Shown here: in pieces, positions 1 through 13,211 of the stretch
Layout of the letters: the number at the start of each line of letters is the position of its first letter
Numbering within the stretch: position 1 is the stretch's first letter
DNA from: Bisporella sp. PMI_857
Taxonomy: Eukaryota; Ascomycota; Leotiomycetes; Helotiales; Helotiaceae
Assembly (NCBI GenBank): GCA_021307315.1
Contig: JAJSPD010000031.1
Span: forward strand, 186,001-250,000
Length of the DNA stretch: 64,000 nt
Direction of reading: 5' to 3'
Notes under the pieces: model-generated
Databases searched by the model: none
Told to the model about the DNA's origin: nothing
The model's input: only the letters and a program-made list of their open reading frames with translations
Program-made: the position numbers and the translations under genes

Positions 1-1541
1 CCAAAGAGATGTTTCTACTTGAGCAGCAATTGGATATATGTTTCGGGGCTGCTACTGTAGTGAAGACAAGCAAGGTACTAAAAGAGCATGCGTACACTAT
101 GACGAGTGCCAGTCTACGACAGATCGGGCAAGACTTGTATTGCAGGTAATACTGCGGATGCAGCAAGTTCGTGAATAACTGACAAGGTCGGTGTGCTGCA
201 GGTGCAGTCGTGTACAACGTGTACAAATGCGCAAAGTTTATCGACGAGGCAGTACAAGAATGTGTTGCTTGCTTCCGATATTGGCGCGCAAGTGGATTTA
301 GGGCCTTGGGGTATCTGAGCTGGTGGAAAGATTGAAATGATATGCCTTTCAATAAGACGGTCAGTCGAGTCCGAGTAAGACCAGAAGCTGTGGAGAGAGA
401 AGTGGTTCCGTCGACTTAGGATGTGAAGCGACAGTACCGGTAAGAGAATGCTGATGCTATAGTAGATATTTGATATTATTGTACCTACCTATATGAGGAC
501 AATAGTGCGCAGGTTAGTCCAAGCCGTGAATACGCTTCGTCCTAAATGGCGCTGCACAGCCGTGGTTTCTGAGATAGTGAGACAAGTTGAGGTTCTAGGT
601 AAGCAGTGTGAGGAACGGAGAGGTTTCGTTGTGTTGATGTTCCAAGCAAGGTAGAGCTAGTAGCAGCTTGGAGTGACTTTTTGTCCGGCTCCTCCTTGTC
701 GTTGGTGCCGTTTTTTCTGACGCAAGCCAAATGGGACAGGAATGTCGGTTGCTTAGCGTAGAGCCCTTTTACAAGGTGCTAGACAGGGTGCAGGGGCCGC
801 TACAGGGTTTTCGAGCCCGTGCATTCAGTGGTGATCTTAGAGGTAGACGCTAATTTTATCCCTGTAGCCTCCAAGTTAGCTTAGTTAGCTCTCCGAGATT
901 CAGTCCCTGGAATTTGGGTTGGTGGTGCGCTGGCGCTGGGCATGGCCGAGGCGCGTGGCCCTGGAGCCCACCTCCCCCTCGTAAAAGAGATAGCGTGAAC
1001 ATTGGTTCGTGGAGAAGGGTAGGAGAACAGCATCCAGCGACAATGAACAGTAAGTAGAAGCGTGCTTTGGTTGGGCGCGAAGCTCAAGATCTCGCGCTAT
1101 CTCCAGCTGTTCATGTACTGAGGCTAAACTGTGTGCGCGCACGACACAGCTGCCTTCCCGCATCTGCATGCATGCGCTCTGCCCTCTGGAACGGATTGAA
1201 GTAGATATCAACGTCCTGCCAATGCTATGCAATCATTCCTTGAACACATACGCGAGTATGTATTCAATCCTATCCACTGGTATGGTCCTGCACATCCTGA
1301 CAAGCGAGTACACACGGACAAGTCCGTCCAATTGTTTTTGGCTTTTCCACAATGTCTTGATCTGGAGGGGTAGAGCTGACGGAGCATTTGGTGTGTGACG
1401 GGAAGAGAAACCTGGCTTTCTCTAATAATAGGACAGGACATGTTGCCCATTTCTAATGAAAGAGGAAGATGGTCACATACCTCAATTGTCAGATATGTTG
1501 CTGAGTAATGTCCGAATCTCTGTTTGGTTTTTGGACTGACT

Positions 1542-1553
1542 GGGGGGGGGGGG
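1542..1553 (+). repeat. G12 homopolymer run
   Basis: Twelve consecutive G residues inside the gene-poor region, followed about 100 bases later by a GGA-rich purine tract (about 1655-1700). Runs like this can form quadruplex structures and are prone to length errors in sequencing. Confidence 0.9.
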
Positions 1554-2381
1554 ACCGAACAGTGAGTCTTTCGTCGACAGCTCAAAGATTGCCGCAACCG
1601 CGAATCTTGGTGAGAGAGATATCGATGTTGTCCCCGTGCACACGAGTAGAGGAGAGGATCGGCGACGAGGAGGAGGAGGAGGTGAGCGGGAGGGAAAAGG
1701 TGACCTCGAAGGAAGTACACACTTGGAAATAATGGAGGGGGATGCTTGCAGAGTAAATACCCCTCCCCTCAATCTCGCTCGATTTCCTCAAAGGGACCGT
1801 GCCTTTTTCTTGTTGCTTGATTAGGGACGAAATTATGCTGGTTTCTTGTTCCCACAGGATCACACAGTATGGCAAAGAGTGTTGCAATAGATTTCAGGGT
1901 CAGCCGTTAGAGATGAAATGGGTAGCTCCAACGAGCCCGGCCAGGCCTCCTCCCCCTCAGGGCCACATCGGAAAGTTTTGAGCAAGAGCTGAGAGATGAT
2001 CAAAGTGTAATTCATGCCGTCGCATACCGCTCATTACTCGAATGGGGAGACATAATCTCATCGTCCAGATTGGGCACCGATCACATAAAGCTAGCACTGT
2101 AAAGTAATTAATTGCAATCTTATTATACTCCTCTGCAGTCCTGTACAAGTAATACCAGGTGGGCCGGCACGGCCATCAAACATCATCTGTCGTCTCATTT
2201 CTGCTCTTTGCCAACCCATGAGGATTTTACTCGCCAAATTGGCGGATTGTCTCGTGGATCATCAAACGCATATTGAACAAGTTTTGCATTTACTTGAGGC
2301 TCAATGAACTAACTATGGTCCGGCTGCATTCCAGGGTCCTAGTTCCACCATCCTGCTGCCACTTTGAGGAAATGCAAGAAA

Positions 2382-2416
2382 AAAAATTCAAAATTTCAAA
2401 ATTCAAAAATTCAAAA
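2382..2416. repeat. Degenerate AAAATTC tandem repeat
   Basis: A short run of imperfect AAAATTC/AAATTTC units in the gene-poor region. It is simple-sequence DNA with no coding signal. Confidence 0.7.
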
Positions 2417-2580
2417 GAACAATCGGCACAACATGTATATGCTAAGAACTATTGCCTCTACAGCATACACTTCCTTGACTATTTATTTGTTAGTTACAGA
2501 TGCGTGCGACGATGTTTGAATTTGCAAAATATGCCCAGATCCCCTTAGCAATTAATCACTGGTTAATAGAAACCCTTTGC

Positions 2581-2605
2581 CACTCCACTCCACTCCACTC
2601 CACTC
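2581..2605 (+). repeat. (CACTC)5 microsatellite
   Basis: Five perfect tandem copies of CACTC, followed by a sixth, altered unit (CAACC). Confidence 0.9.
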
Positions 2606-3158
2606 CAACCTTCGACCAGGCCAAAAATTCCCATATCCACCTACGATGTCGAAAAGGCGGGCGCTTGCAGCTCAGAGTTATCAATTGTCTGACGCCGGAA
2701 GTTCGAGCAGCTCCCTAGCAGCTCCCCTGCCGTTGAGCCGTAAATTACCATGGTCCCTTGATCCGTGATCTGCAGACTGCATTTTCCTTGTGTTCCAAAT
2801 CATGTACGATATACTTCCAGAAATCAAGACGCAGCGGCAAGTGGATATGCTAAATATTCGTATTTTCTTAATTGGGAACCGGACGGGCTTCGACATTCGC
2901 AGCCTGATTTCGTCTGAAGATATGACATGTACTTCCCAGTCAAACGGTGCTACCGGAAAAACTCTGGTCAGATTCCGTGATGCTGATGGGACGAAGCGAT
3001 CCACTTCTGCAGGAGTTCACGCACCCTTGAAAGAAAGCTGGGTTTGGCCCAGGAGCTGACCCCTCGTGTCGGTAACAAACCTTTTGGAACCAACTTTCAG
3101 ACGCCAATTTTGTGCAGCCACGAAAGAGCATATACTGGATTCATATGATTTTTATTTG

Positions 3159-3195
3159 GAGAGAGAGAGTGTGTGTGTGTGTATGTATGAGAGAG
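3159..3195 (+). repeat. (GA)n-(GT)n compound microsatellite
   Basis: A GA run passes directly into a GT run and then into a shorter GTAT/GA stretch. It is simple-sequence DNA in the gene-poor region. Confidence 0.85.
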
Positions 3196-6100
3196 ATGGA
3201 ACTGCCCATACATACCTGCCTACAAGCTGCCCTTGCCTATTATCATACAACAGACTCTACATACAGAGCATCAACCGGTCATGACCCATCTGAAAATACC
3301 ACACACGCGCACATACGTACATACACTGAGCGGGCCTCAATACGTTGCGACTGCTGCACCATCATCCTCCTGTATAGTTCGTACAGTTCGTCGGGCATTT
3401 TGAAGGAGAAAAAAAAAATAACAATGCGCCTATTGTCCGAGCAAACCCGACGCAATCGCTCCGTGGTGTGGCATGGCCATATAAAGTTAGGCGTGGCACT
3501 CGTACACTGTCGATCTAACAAGTTGAGTTTGTAAGATTGCACTACAGAACACCCTTTCACGCCCGCTATCATTAATGTACTGTACTGTACAGTGATTATT
3601 CGGAACATGCTCTGCTTTTGCCCTCCCCCCATCTAGCAGCGTCTAACAGCGCCATCGCTTCTCGGCTCACTCACACTTCGGCCCACTATCAGTCTCCCGA
3701 AGCGAATTAGTCGTAAGCAGAAGCGTTTTAAGTTTATGATGGCGGGATGCTACTTAGGTTGGGCCCGTGGTCGTGGGGTGGGCTGGGGCCGCGCCAGACT
3801 GCGCCGTTGGTGGTGCTGACATGTGGTGTCTAGACAGGACTGGGGCTGCACTCTACAGTGTGGTACTGTACTGTACCCTACGCCTACATGGCTTATCGAC
3901 AGCCAGCTGTCGCTTTCTCGGGTCCTTACTCTACGAGTCGTAACATCCTCTACGCCTCCTGCCAGAACAAGCCCCTAAGCCCACGGCTCTGGGGTACACA
4001 ATCAGCATAAACTCAATCTTGTGATCAATACTTCTCGACTGGATGAGCATTTCTAATCGTGAGCGTCTCTGTTATCCTGTGTTATGATCGACAGTTACCA
4101 AAAAAGCATACTGCGGCTGCCCCGCAAAGCAGCCAGCGCCATACTTCGTAATTCAACCAATATTTCCTCAATCAAGATGGCTTTCACATGCACATCTTTG
4201 GTAGGAAAAAAAAAAAGCACAGACAGCTAAGATTCAACGATGGGGACGCGTTATGTGATACCACGGCGCAATATTCCAAGAAGTTCACTCTCCTACAGCT
4301 CGTTCTCATATCAAGAATTACTAATCCTAAGTCCCAGCAATTCTGTTTGATTGCGCCTTTCCTTTTTAGTCTTCCGCATTTCCTTTGAGTTGGCAAGGAT
4401 ACCATATTTCAAGTCTCATAAGGCGTTCATGCTCTCCACATTCCCAACTCTACGAGTCAGTTAAATTTATCACGAGGATCTTCTTACGACTTCTGGAGAA
4501 TACCCTGCACCACGCCGAGCGCACCCGCTGCGTATCACGGCTAAGCTAAAATCAGTTTTGATGTTCAAATAGCCTTGCCTCGGGACATGGCAGAGAGATC
4601 AGACGATGCTCAGACGACTTAACGCATTACTCAAATTAAAAATACATGGAACGGCATGACCGGTTTTGGACTACACACAGACATCCCGCAAACGCCCGTA
4701 TACCGCTCTCCTTAATACGTTTAGAAATATTGTGCAAGTCAAAGTCCCTTACAGATCAAGCTTCTACAAGCGTGCCTGAGCACGATCAACTGAGTGAACG
4801 TTTTTCAAATTTCCGAGCGACAAGACAAATGGGCGGGCATTTGAATACACTATTGAGTCGGAATTGAAACCGCGAGCCATGCTCAGAGCCTGGTGCATCC
4901 TGTTCTGGCTTAGCTTCATCTGGCTTGCCCTACCCGAGAAGCGCCCGCTATGCAATATGAGAATCCTCATATAGGCACGTTAATTCGTTTGTTATGCATT
5001 GTTAATAGCATCCCTTGGAGCCTCGTGGAAGTGACACCATCTTTCGTCTTTACGGGCACTAAGATCTCGTCTAATCTTATTCACAGATCCTAATCCTTTC
5101 TCAAGCACTGCCACCCGCCACATACTCGAGTACCGAGTTGTGGCACATTACAGGACCAGTGTTAACTTGTGGCTTATCTGCCATCTGCAACTTTCATTCA
5201 CAATTCCTATTACGTGGCCTGAGTACGGGCTGGCTTTTGATCTGTGCTTTCCTGCAAAGGTTCGAGCCTTTTCCAGATTGTGTTTAGTGCCGACCCTATG
5301 CTCACCGTGAGAAATGTGTCGAACTCCCTCTGTCGACAAACGTTTTGTCCAAGATGCTGGTCACTAGCACGTCTTTTCAAGCATGGGTCTTTGAGATTTT
5401 CCTACATAATTTACGTTATGCTAGGGTCACAAGTGAATTAATTGCAATCAAGATAATCTTGCTCAAATCCAGTGCCATGTTGGGTTTGAGCAACTCAAAA
5501 TAAGATTATAGTGGTCAACATTCTCCCATGTCTGTCGTCAAAACACACTCCCAAACAGGTCGTTAGTGGTATGAAAGGAATTGATCCGATCAAAGGAATC
5601 GGAACGGAACAAGTAGGGAAACGCGGACCAAGAAAGTATGGAAAGCGGTAAATGCGGAGGGAAGCGCATTGATCAAGAATCAAGGACACGTAAAACTGGA
5701 GATATCCCTCCGTCAAATCACATAAGTTTCCGGAGCTCGCGTCAAGGTGAGAGGGGCAGAACGCATGAAGCTCAGAGAAGACGAAATAAATCATACACGA
5801 GCCCTTCTGCGATCGAGTCGAATAGGAGATGTTTTTGGTCCTCCGACGCTTACAGAAACCCTGTGCCCAAGTTCATGCAAGTTACAAAATAGGGCGAATC
5901 CGTAACTGTTTGGTCCTGGTACCTTATTCCAGCACCCAACGTCAACATCACGCTCTATATTTCGAAATTTCTACAATCAATTGAATTTGGTAGGACGTCA
6001 TGGTTGATATATATCAACTCAGTTCAATTCCTTACTGCCGCGCCTATCCGACAGTTTGGTCAAAGCCAAATTAATCCTGTGAGACCCAAGCACCAGCCGC

Positions 6101-9100
6101 AGATCTTGTGAGTAGGATGGACATAGTAGCCAGGACCCCGTGCAAGGATCCACACCATCATCCCAAGCCAAAGACACATCCCATCCAATATTAAAAATCC
6201 TCGTATATAATATTCGAGACAACCAAAGTTCAAAGCGCATGGTGGCTTCCCATAAAAGCGTCGTCTGTGCATTTTGTCGGCGTTTAGCTAAACATACAAC
6301 CTGGAAAGAACTTGTCTTTTCGTCTCATCTTCTCAAGCCTCAGACCAGGTTTAGTTTCCCAACATTCCTCAACAGGAAAAGCTGAAAGGCAGATCCAAGG
6401 AGGCGTCGGGCCGTTGCAACTATCGATGCAGGTTCAATATCCCTCGGTAAGCCGGGATGACTATTTGACGCCAAAGACACCGCACTACCAGCGGGCACTC
6501 AATATGCTTGACGAGCAGGACTGGAATTTCTTGTCGAAGCTTTCTCCCAGGAATTCTCTTTCGACTCATCACTGCTGCAGGCATGTGCGCCGATTTATGC
6601 AGTACTCGTGATCGTGATAGCACGATCACTACCATGTAGTTCTCCATTGCCCATCGTACTCGAACCCGAAATGTACTGTATCTGGGTCTAGATCGACCAA
6701 AGCTAGTGAAGTATTCATGGTCTCCGGAACTCGGTCTCGGTAGGTTAGAGAAAGGCGGGGTTGTCCGAGGTGCAAGTCTGCCATACGATGTATATCTTCT
6801 ATGCTATAATTCCCTGACGGTTAATTTTGGTTTCTTGATTGTTTCCGCTATTCCATCCTCTGTCATTCGTTCCTTCGGATGCCACGCTCGCGCTCGAGTC
6901 AAACGTCAATGCCATTGCGGCACCTTCATGAGGGGAAGCATTGGGATCTACATATTTGCTATTTTCATCTCCTATTCAGTGTTGGTGGGGTGAACAGCAT
7001 CATCGGTTTAGTTTCTGACCTTTGGTGATCAGAACGGCATTCGTTTTGTTTTTCATAGATCAACTGCCGTTTATGCGAATGTAAAAATGGAAGTTACGGC
7101 GTTTCCCTTCTTCAATGCAACGACAACTTCACTGTAACTCGCTTCTAACATTCTAGTTCGTCCTGTGACTGAGCTATCAGATCGGCTTACTCCGTGTGTT
7201 AGCTCTTGCAACACCGGGCTGAAACCCAGAAGACGAATCTAGTGTATACGCTACACATGGTTCCATAGCTCACGCCAATTTTGGCCACCAAACCTATAGG
7301 ATAAAGCTTATACCAACACATAGTTAACGACATCGTGTCGTTAGTTAGCACTTCTCGAGTGGGGAGTTCTAACACTAGGCACGTTAGCTTTCGAGCCAAG
7401 ACAACGGCTCCTGTCTTCGGCTGAACTACTGTTTCTGTTTGGCTTAAGAATGCTTAATAGAACTGCTAGTTGCATGGCACTTGCGGACGGAAAATATAAA
7501 TTCGCGGGATGAACCCCTGAACTCTGTCATGAGTTTAGACTTTGGCTAGTTCCGATGCGAAATGACGAGCCGAAGACAACTTTGTGATGCCGATGCCTCC
7601 CATTTTCATGATAAGTTGCTGCATTTATGTCTGATCTGCGCTTAAGTTTGCGTGCTTAATCCGAGTTCATCTTTGCGCTTAACAGCCTTGGAGACCCATT
7701 TTATATTGATGTGTAATTTCAATTCATACAATACTATGAAGTATCGTGGTGACCATAACGTCTAAAGCCCTGGTAAAATGCTTGCGCAATTTCTTTGAAG
7801 TACAGTGATGACTCAATTTTTTATAGGTTTGAGGAACCTGATCAATTGGAAAAGAGCCCTTGGGATCCTAGCATCATAAGTACTTCGATATTGTTTACAG
7901 GTCCCCCTTTGTCCCAGTAAAGCAGCTTCAATGGACAACGGAACACCATCGGAATTCATGATAAAAGGTTTCGGAGCAGGGAAAGAATCATACACAGTAA
8001 CTATTGAGCGGAATGCTAGATGCTGAGGCTTTATACCGCAAACATGCTCCATTTAAAGCTCCTCATCTCCAAAACCTGAATAGACCTCTATACAAAGTCT
8101 AAATGCCAAAGGGACATAACAAACCACAACGCCACCTATCAGTATGATATGGTCAGGCGCAGAAGCACCACTTCCCAACAGAGGGGGTCCGTAGTACATG
8201 ACTAAACACCTCGGCCAACAAGACAATCATTACCGTATTTATGAAGTTCTCTCACGCGAGAACACGACATATCACGGAACCCCTCATGAACTGCAATAGT
8301 TGGGGAAAAAAATTGAAAAAAAAAGAAGGTTCGCACATGTATCCCCGAACTTCTCAACCACACGATTCTCTCTACGCGAGCGAACGCCCGACAGAGCGAT
8401 GCAAGGCACTTTCCCGCGTCACAAAAAGCCATGGAAAGCTCCGGCTCCACGTCGTTTTGTAGGACGAAAAGTACGGGACGCAAGCATGAACTGGAGGGGC
8501 GGCGGCCAGGACGGGAAGGGAGCCAAGAGCTGAGAGGGTGGGGAGGGGGGGAGGATGGGATGTCGTACCGCATGGGGAGATGGTTACGTCTACGGGCCGG
8601 ATGTGTAAATTTGCCAACGTATACTTTGTTAGATGCAGCTAAGTTAGTTTGATGGGTGGAGAGACGTTACGAGCGCACGGAGGAGGTCTGGAATGAGGCG
8701 CCAAATTGCTTTCAAATGGTTTACTGGTATGACTCGCCTGTCGCTATGTAATGCTGATTTTCAGAGGCTGGAGGCTTGAGATGGATGGGAAGCAGCGTGT
8801 CATGGCCCTGATCCCCTCCTGGTGATGCCGCTCGTTTTTGGGGCATCCAGAGATATACGTGATGAGTGCACAATTTGTTGGTGCTCTGGGGCAGAAGACT
8901 AACATTGCGCAGGAAATCAATACAAGGTCAGATTTTTGACTTGCATATGCCGTGTACTTCACATGTAATGATTCACATGCAGTCAGATAGCATCGTGCCA
9001 GAGATCTGGAAACGGGGGTTTTTTTTCTAATAAATCATATTATCATATGCTAATCAATGCTGTGACTATTCCTATTCCGCCCACGCTGTGTGAAAGCAAA

Positions 9101-9193
9101 AATGTTGAAATTTATGTAGTGATGCGCTTGGCATATGTTGGGTTGCAATTCCCGTAGGTTTCATTACTTAATTTTTTTTTTTTGGTTAGTGAT

Positions 9194-12100
9194 TTACAAT
9201 CGACTTTCGATGCCTGCAAAATGTTCTTCTCCGGGCCAGTGGGTGTCTGGCCAGACGTATCGCATTGCTTCCCAGATGTGTCTTTTCACAAGTCAGTGGG
9301 AACTCCTCTCTTGGCTATGGGTTGATCTTATACGACTTACCTCACATGGATGATTTCTAAACCGTCCTTGACCTCCTGTGGCAGATCTTTCACGCTGTGC
9401 TGTGTTAGTAGGAATCAGGACAAGGAAGGAACCAACCCCTTACTCTTTCTTGTTCTGAGCAGGAAGCAGCACGGTCTTGACGCCAGCTCGCAAAGCTCCA
9501 ATAAGCTTCTCCTTGATGCCTCCGACGGCAGTAATGCGACCACGGAGGGATATTTCACCCTGTTGGTGTTAGGATCACTACAAGCCCATGAAACTCACAA
9601 AGAAACTTACGGTCATAGCCATGGTTGGAGGCACAGCTTTGCCTGAAAACAAGGAAATCAACGCAATAGTATGCGCCACTCCGGCAGATGGACCATCCTA
9701 TTGATCGAAATCAGCAAAGCAACCGTGTTAAAGGGTTCGGGACATACCTTGGGAATTGCTCCTGATGGGCAATGTACATGGATGCTACGTTTCTCCATAA
9801 TATTTTCCGATGGATCATGCGTCAGGCCAAGCTCATAAGCATGCCCTTTAACCCACGAGAGTGCTACCTCAACGCTCTCTTTGAGTACTGCGCCAAGTGT
9901 TCCTGTGAGCTGTACGCTTCCTTTTCCAGGCATATCAGCCACTTCAATGAAAAGGATGCTCCCATTACCACCAGAACTGTAGGCCACAAGACCAGTCACT
10001 ATACCTGGGCGGCTAGTTGCAAGTTAGCACTGCGGTTATTCTGTCCTCAGCTCGGAAATATTGCCCATTCTTTCCGATGGTGCTTTGAAGTGCTACAGCA
10101 GAATCGCGTGGGGGTAATAGAGCCCGAGAGTCTAGACTTACCTGGTCGTTTCTGCAATCTCTTCGTCGTATTTCTCGATGCCTAAAATATTCTCAAGATC
10201 CTCTACAGTGAGCTGGGGCTTATACTTTTCAGCATGCCCTGAGTCTTTGGCTTCGGCATATTCTACAGCCTTTGCACGACATACTGAACCAATCTCCCGC
10301 TCTAAATTCCGAACGCCTGATTCACGAGTGTACGACTCAATGATTTTGGACACCACATCTTGGTTGAACTCGACCTGCCCGTCTCCGAGTCCGTTTGTGC
10401 GAATCTGTTTCGGTATAAGGTGCTGAAGCGCGATATGTCGTTTTTCAAGCGTAGTGTAGCCTGACAAATTGATGGTTTCCATGCGGTCCAGTAGGGGTGG
10501 AGGTATTGTATCGAGACTATTAGCTGTTGCGATGAAGAGAACCTTGCTGAGGTCAATCGGAATATTGACATAATGGTCCGTGAAAGTGTGATTTTGTTCG
10601 GGATCAAGGACTTCCAGCATAGCCGCTGAGGGATCGCCATGGAAGTTAGATGTGCTGTAAGACATTAGTGGCAATCCTTTAGAGGTGATCCTAATACGAA
10701 CCCTACTTTGTCGATCTCATCCAGGAGAAAGACGGGGTTTGCAACTCCAACCTTCTTTAATCCATTGACAATCAAGCCAGGCATTGCCGCTACATATGTT
10801 CTGCGGTGTCCCCTAATCTCTGCCTCGTCTCTCACGCCCCCTAGTGATATCCTATGAAACTTCCGTCCAAGGGCCGTTGCTACAGACTTGGCCAAACTTG
10901 TCTTTCCTACTCCCGGTGGTCCTACTAAGAGAAGAATAGGTGATTTGTCGATCATCCGTTTACTCTTCAGGATCTCCACTTTCTCCAAAGCCTTGTCCTC
11001 TTCGGCCTTGACAACTTGTGCATCCACATCGTCGTTTATAGATTGTTTGAGTTTCAACACAGCGAGATACTCAAGCAACCGTTTCTTGACCTTTTCTAGG
11101 CCGTAGTGATCGTCATCAAGCTGCTTTCTCGCTCTGGAAAGTGTATCTAGTCCAAGTTGATCCTCTGTCACCGCTGTCCAAGGTATTTCCGCTAAGGTTT
11201 CAAGATAATTCCGCGTAACACCGTATTCGGCTTGGGCGGGTGACATCTTTTTCAACCTTTTGAGCTCTCGATCGGCGACTTTTGCAGCCTCCGGTGATAG
11301 GCCAGCGGCATCGATTTTCTTTTTTAATTCCTCAATCTCATTAGGCTCCTGTTCGTCATCTTGCGGTCCTCCCATTCCTGGCATTCCAGGTGGTAGGGCA
11401 CTCATGGCCGCCCTTCTCGCTCTCTGGTTGTTTATCTTGTTCATCTGATCGAGATCAAGGTTTGTCGGAATACTGGAGCTTGTGAAGGTTGTTATGCTAA
11501 CATTATTCTTGATATTGCCAATCTGACGTTGCAACAACGCGACTGCCTTCTCCAACCGTTCCTTGACGTCCAAAGCGGCCAACACTTGCAATTTCTCCTC
11601 TAATGATGCTTCAACGATATTTGTCATGAAGTCCGCGAGTAAGCCGGCATCTTGGAGACCTTTCTTTGCAATGTATAGTTCGAGACGACGTGCAAGTACC
11701 GGAGACAATCCGCTCGAGCTAGTGCTTCGTGGAAGTAGAGATGAAAGCCGCAATAGCGTAAGAAGTTCCCTGGAGAGCGATTTTAGATGAGCGAATAAGG
11801 CTTGTATTGCAACATCCTCAGGAGATATTGCTGTACCCGTATTAGCATTCCACGTATTGAAATCCAAAGGTACAAACATACCATCATCGTACTCATATGT
11901 GACCTCTGCCTCAAAGAACGGACGTTCTTGAGTCACTTTCTGAATGCGAACTCTAGCAATTCCTTCTACTAGTAGAGCAAACTCCCCTGTTCCCCGCCCT
12001 TCCACTCCCGATATCTTTGCCGCCACGCCAAATCCAAACAGATCATCCTTAGAGGCACTTGCAGGGTTTATATCTAGCCGTGCTTTGGGCGCTGGGCTTC

Positions 12101-12353
12101 GTTCGTCGTGTGCTATCAGCTTTTGGCCATGACGACTTAGAAGCGGCGAATTCAGGGGAACACAGGCGATGTTGACATTGTCTAGTCTTTGGCTAGAAAC
12201 TTTCGATGCGGCGCGACTATATACGCTTGAGAGGAGAGCCGGGATATCGACTCGATTGCTTGCGACGGGTATCCTTAATACTATTCCGGGAAGGAGAACG
12301 GTATCTTTGGCTAGAGGGATGATGGGAAGTGTTGTGGTCTTGATTGGCGCCAT
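9194..12353 (-). CDS. Peroxisomal Lon protease homolog 2 (7 exons)
   Basis: ATP-dependent serine protease of the LonP2/Pln type, which degrades and quality-controls proteins in the peroxisome matrix. Exons, in coding order: 12353-10702, 10654-10142, 10012-9748, 9697-9611, 9559-9444, 9394-9341, 9281-9194. All junctions are GT-AG and the total is 924 residues, normal for the family. The N-terminal third is the Lon substrate-binding domain. The AAA+ module has Walker [14 protein letters not shown] and a Walker B ending LLDEIDKVG. The protease domain carries the catalytic serine in DGPSAG and the lysine in GGIKEK. The last three residues are SRL, a type 1 peroxisomal targeting signal, which distinguishes it from mitochondrial Pim1. 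The start ATG follows stops in the leader and gives the family N-terminus. Two frames antisense to it are shadows. Confidence 0.95.
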
Positions 12354-13211
12354 GGTGCCTATTACGGTGACAGATGTGTGCGTGTGTCAATGAATATGCA
12401 AAGTATGTACAAATGAGAGAATGGGCCCGTTGATTTGAGAGTAGCTAATGTATCATGGGCGAAGTGAGGCAATCAGTCGTTCATGCCGACATCTGAATTA
12501 CTCATGAACCTCGGCTTTGGACGGATCTCCATCCATGAGGCTGCATCCAGCCTTGTAACACGAGGCTGTAGGACACGAGGACTGGTCTTTGACTTGGACA
12601 TTGGGATTCGCTTTGGCTCGCAGATGCTTTATATGTTGCATAGTCATTCTATTTGAGGTTCGAGCGATTTCCTTCTCCTTTCAATAGAAATACCAAATCT
12701 AAGGTTGAGTGATGAAGCATTTGTCACGTGTTGTAGCCTGATCCTATACAATGGAAGATGCTGGAAATTACACGACTGGCTTCAGCAAAGACTAGCCATA
12801 CAGCAGACCTTAAATATTATTAAACTATAGCCAAATGATCATTGGTACAGCAAGAGCCATTCTAGAGTTGAATCCGACTAAGTGAGCTGACCTCTCTTAC
12901 TTGAAGGAGGACGGCGTGGTAGGTTTCACTAGAAGGGGAGCTCATTTAATGTAGTTTATGGGAGTAGAATAGCATAGTCTCAAAGGAGTCCACGGATGTA
13001 ACATAATAAAATTGCCAGTAAAATTTTCCACCATTAAGCTTATCACAGCAGTTGTTGTGAAATGGAATCAAGACAGCACCAGATGGAAGGTTATGGCTCC
13101 GTCTGTCAATCTTCCTGACTACATGAAGATGTTCATTATCTCATTGGATAAGATTATGTACATTTTTATGAGTTCTTCCAATCATCATCAAATATTTTTC
13201 TTCTCTCTCTT
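12354..13211. other. Intergenic, Lon promoter side and MATE 3' flank
   Basis: No gene seen. It contains the upstream region of the Lon gene and the 3' flank of the broken MATE gene. The plus-strand open frame at 13012-13362 lies largely antisense to the end of the MATE gene and has no domain. Confidence 0.6.

Larger units (their letters stand above)
1..9193. other. Long gene-poor intergenic region
   Basis: I see no convincing protein-coding gene in this stretch of about 9.2 kb. The open frames are short (mostly under 110 codons), lack recognisable domains and do not chain into a spliced model. Base composition is mixed, not the extreme AT-richness of heavily RIP-mutated repeats. The stretch holds simple repeats (listed separately), purine/pyrimidine tracts near 1640-1780, and a G12 run at 1542-1553. 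It could be the long upstream region of a gene left of the window, could carry non-coding transcripts, or could be old decayed sequence. The sequence alone does not decide. Confidence 0.6.

Noticed and set aside
900..1232. Overlapping open frames on both strands
   Set aside because: Mutually overlapping, no domain, no splice chain; typical of chance frames in moderately GC-rich DNA.
5241..5330. tRNA-like B box (GGTTCGAGCC) near 5259
   Set aside because: No A box at a suitable distance and no cloverleaf pairing.
9772..10185. 137-codon plus-strand frame
   Set aside because: Antisense to exons 2 and 3 of the Lon gene, whose protein is clearly recognised on the other strand.
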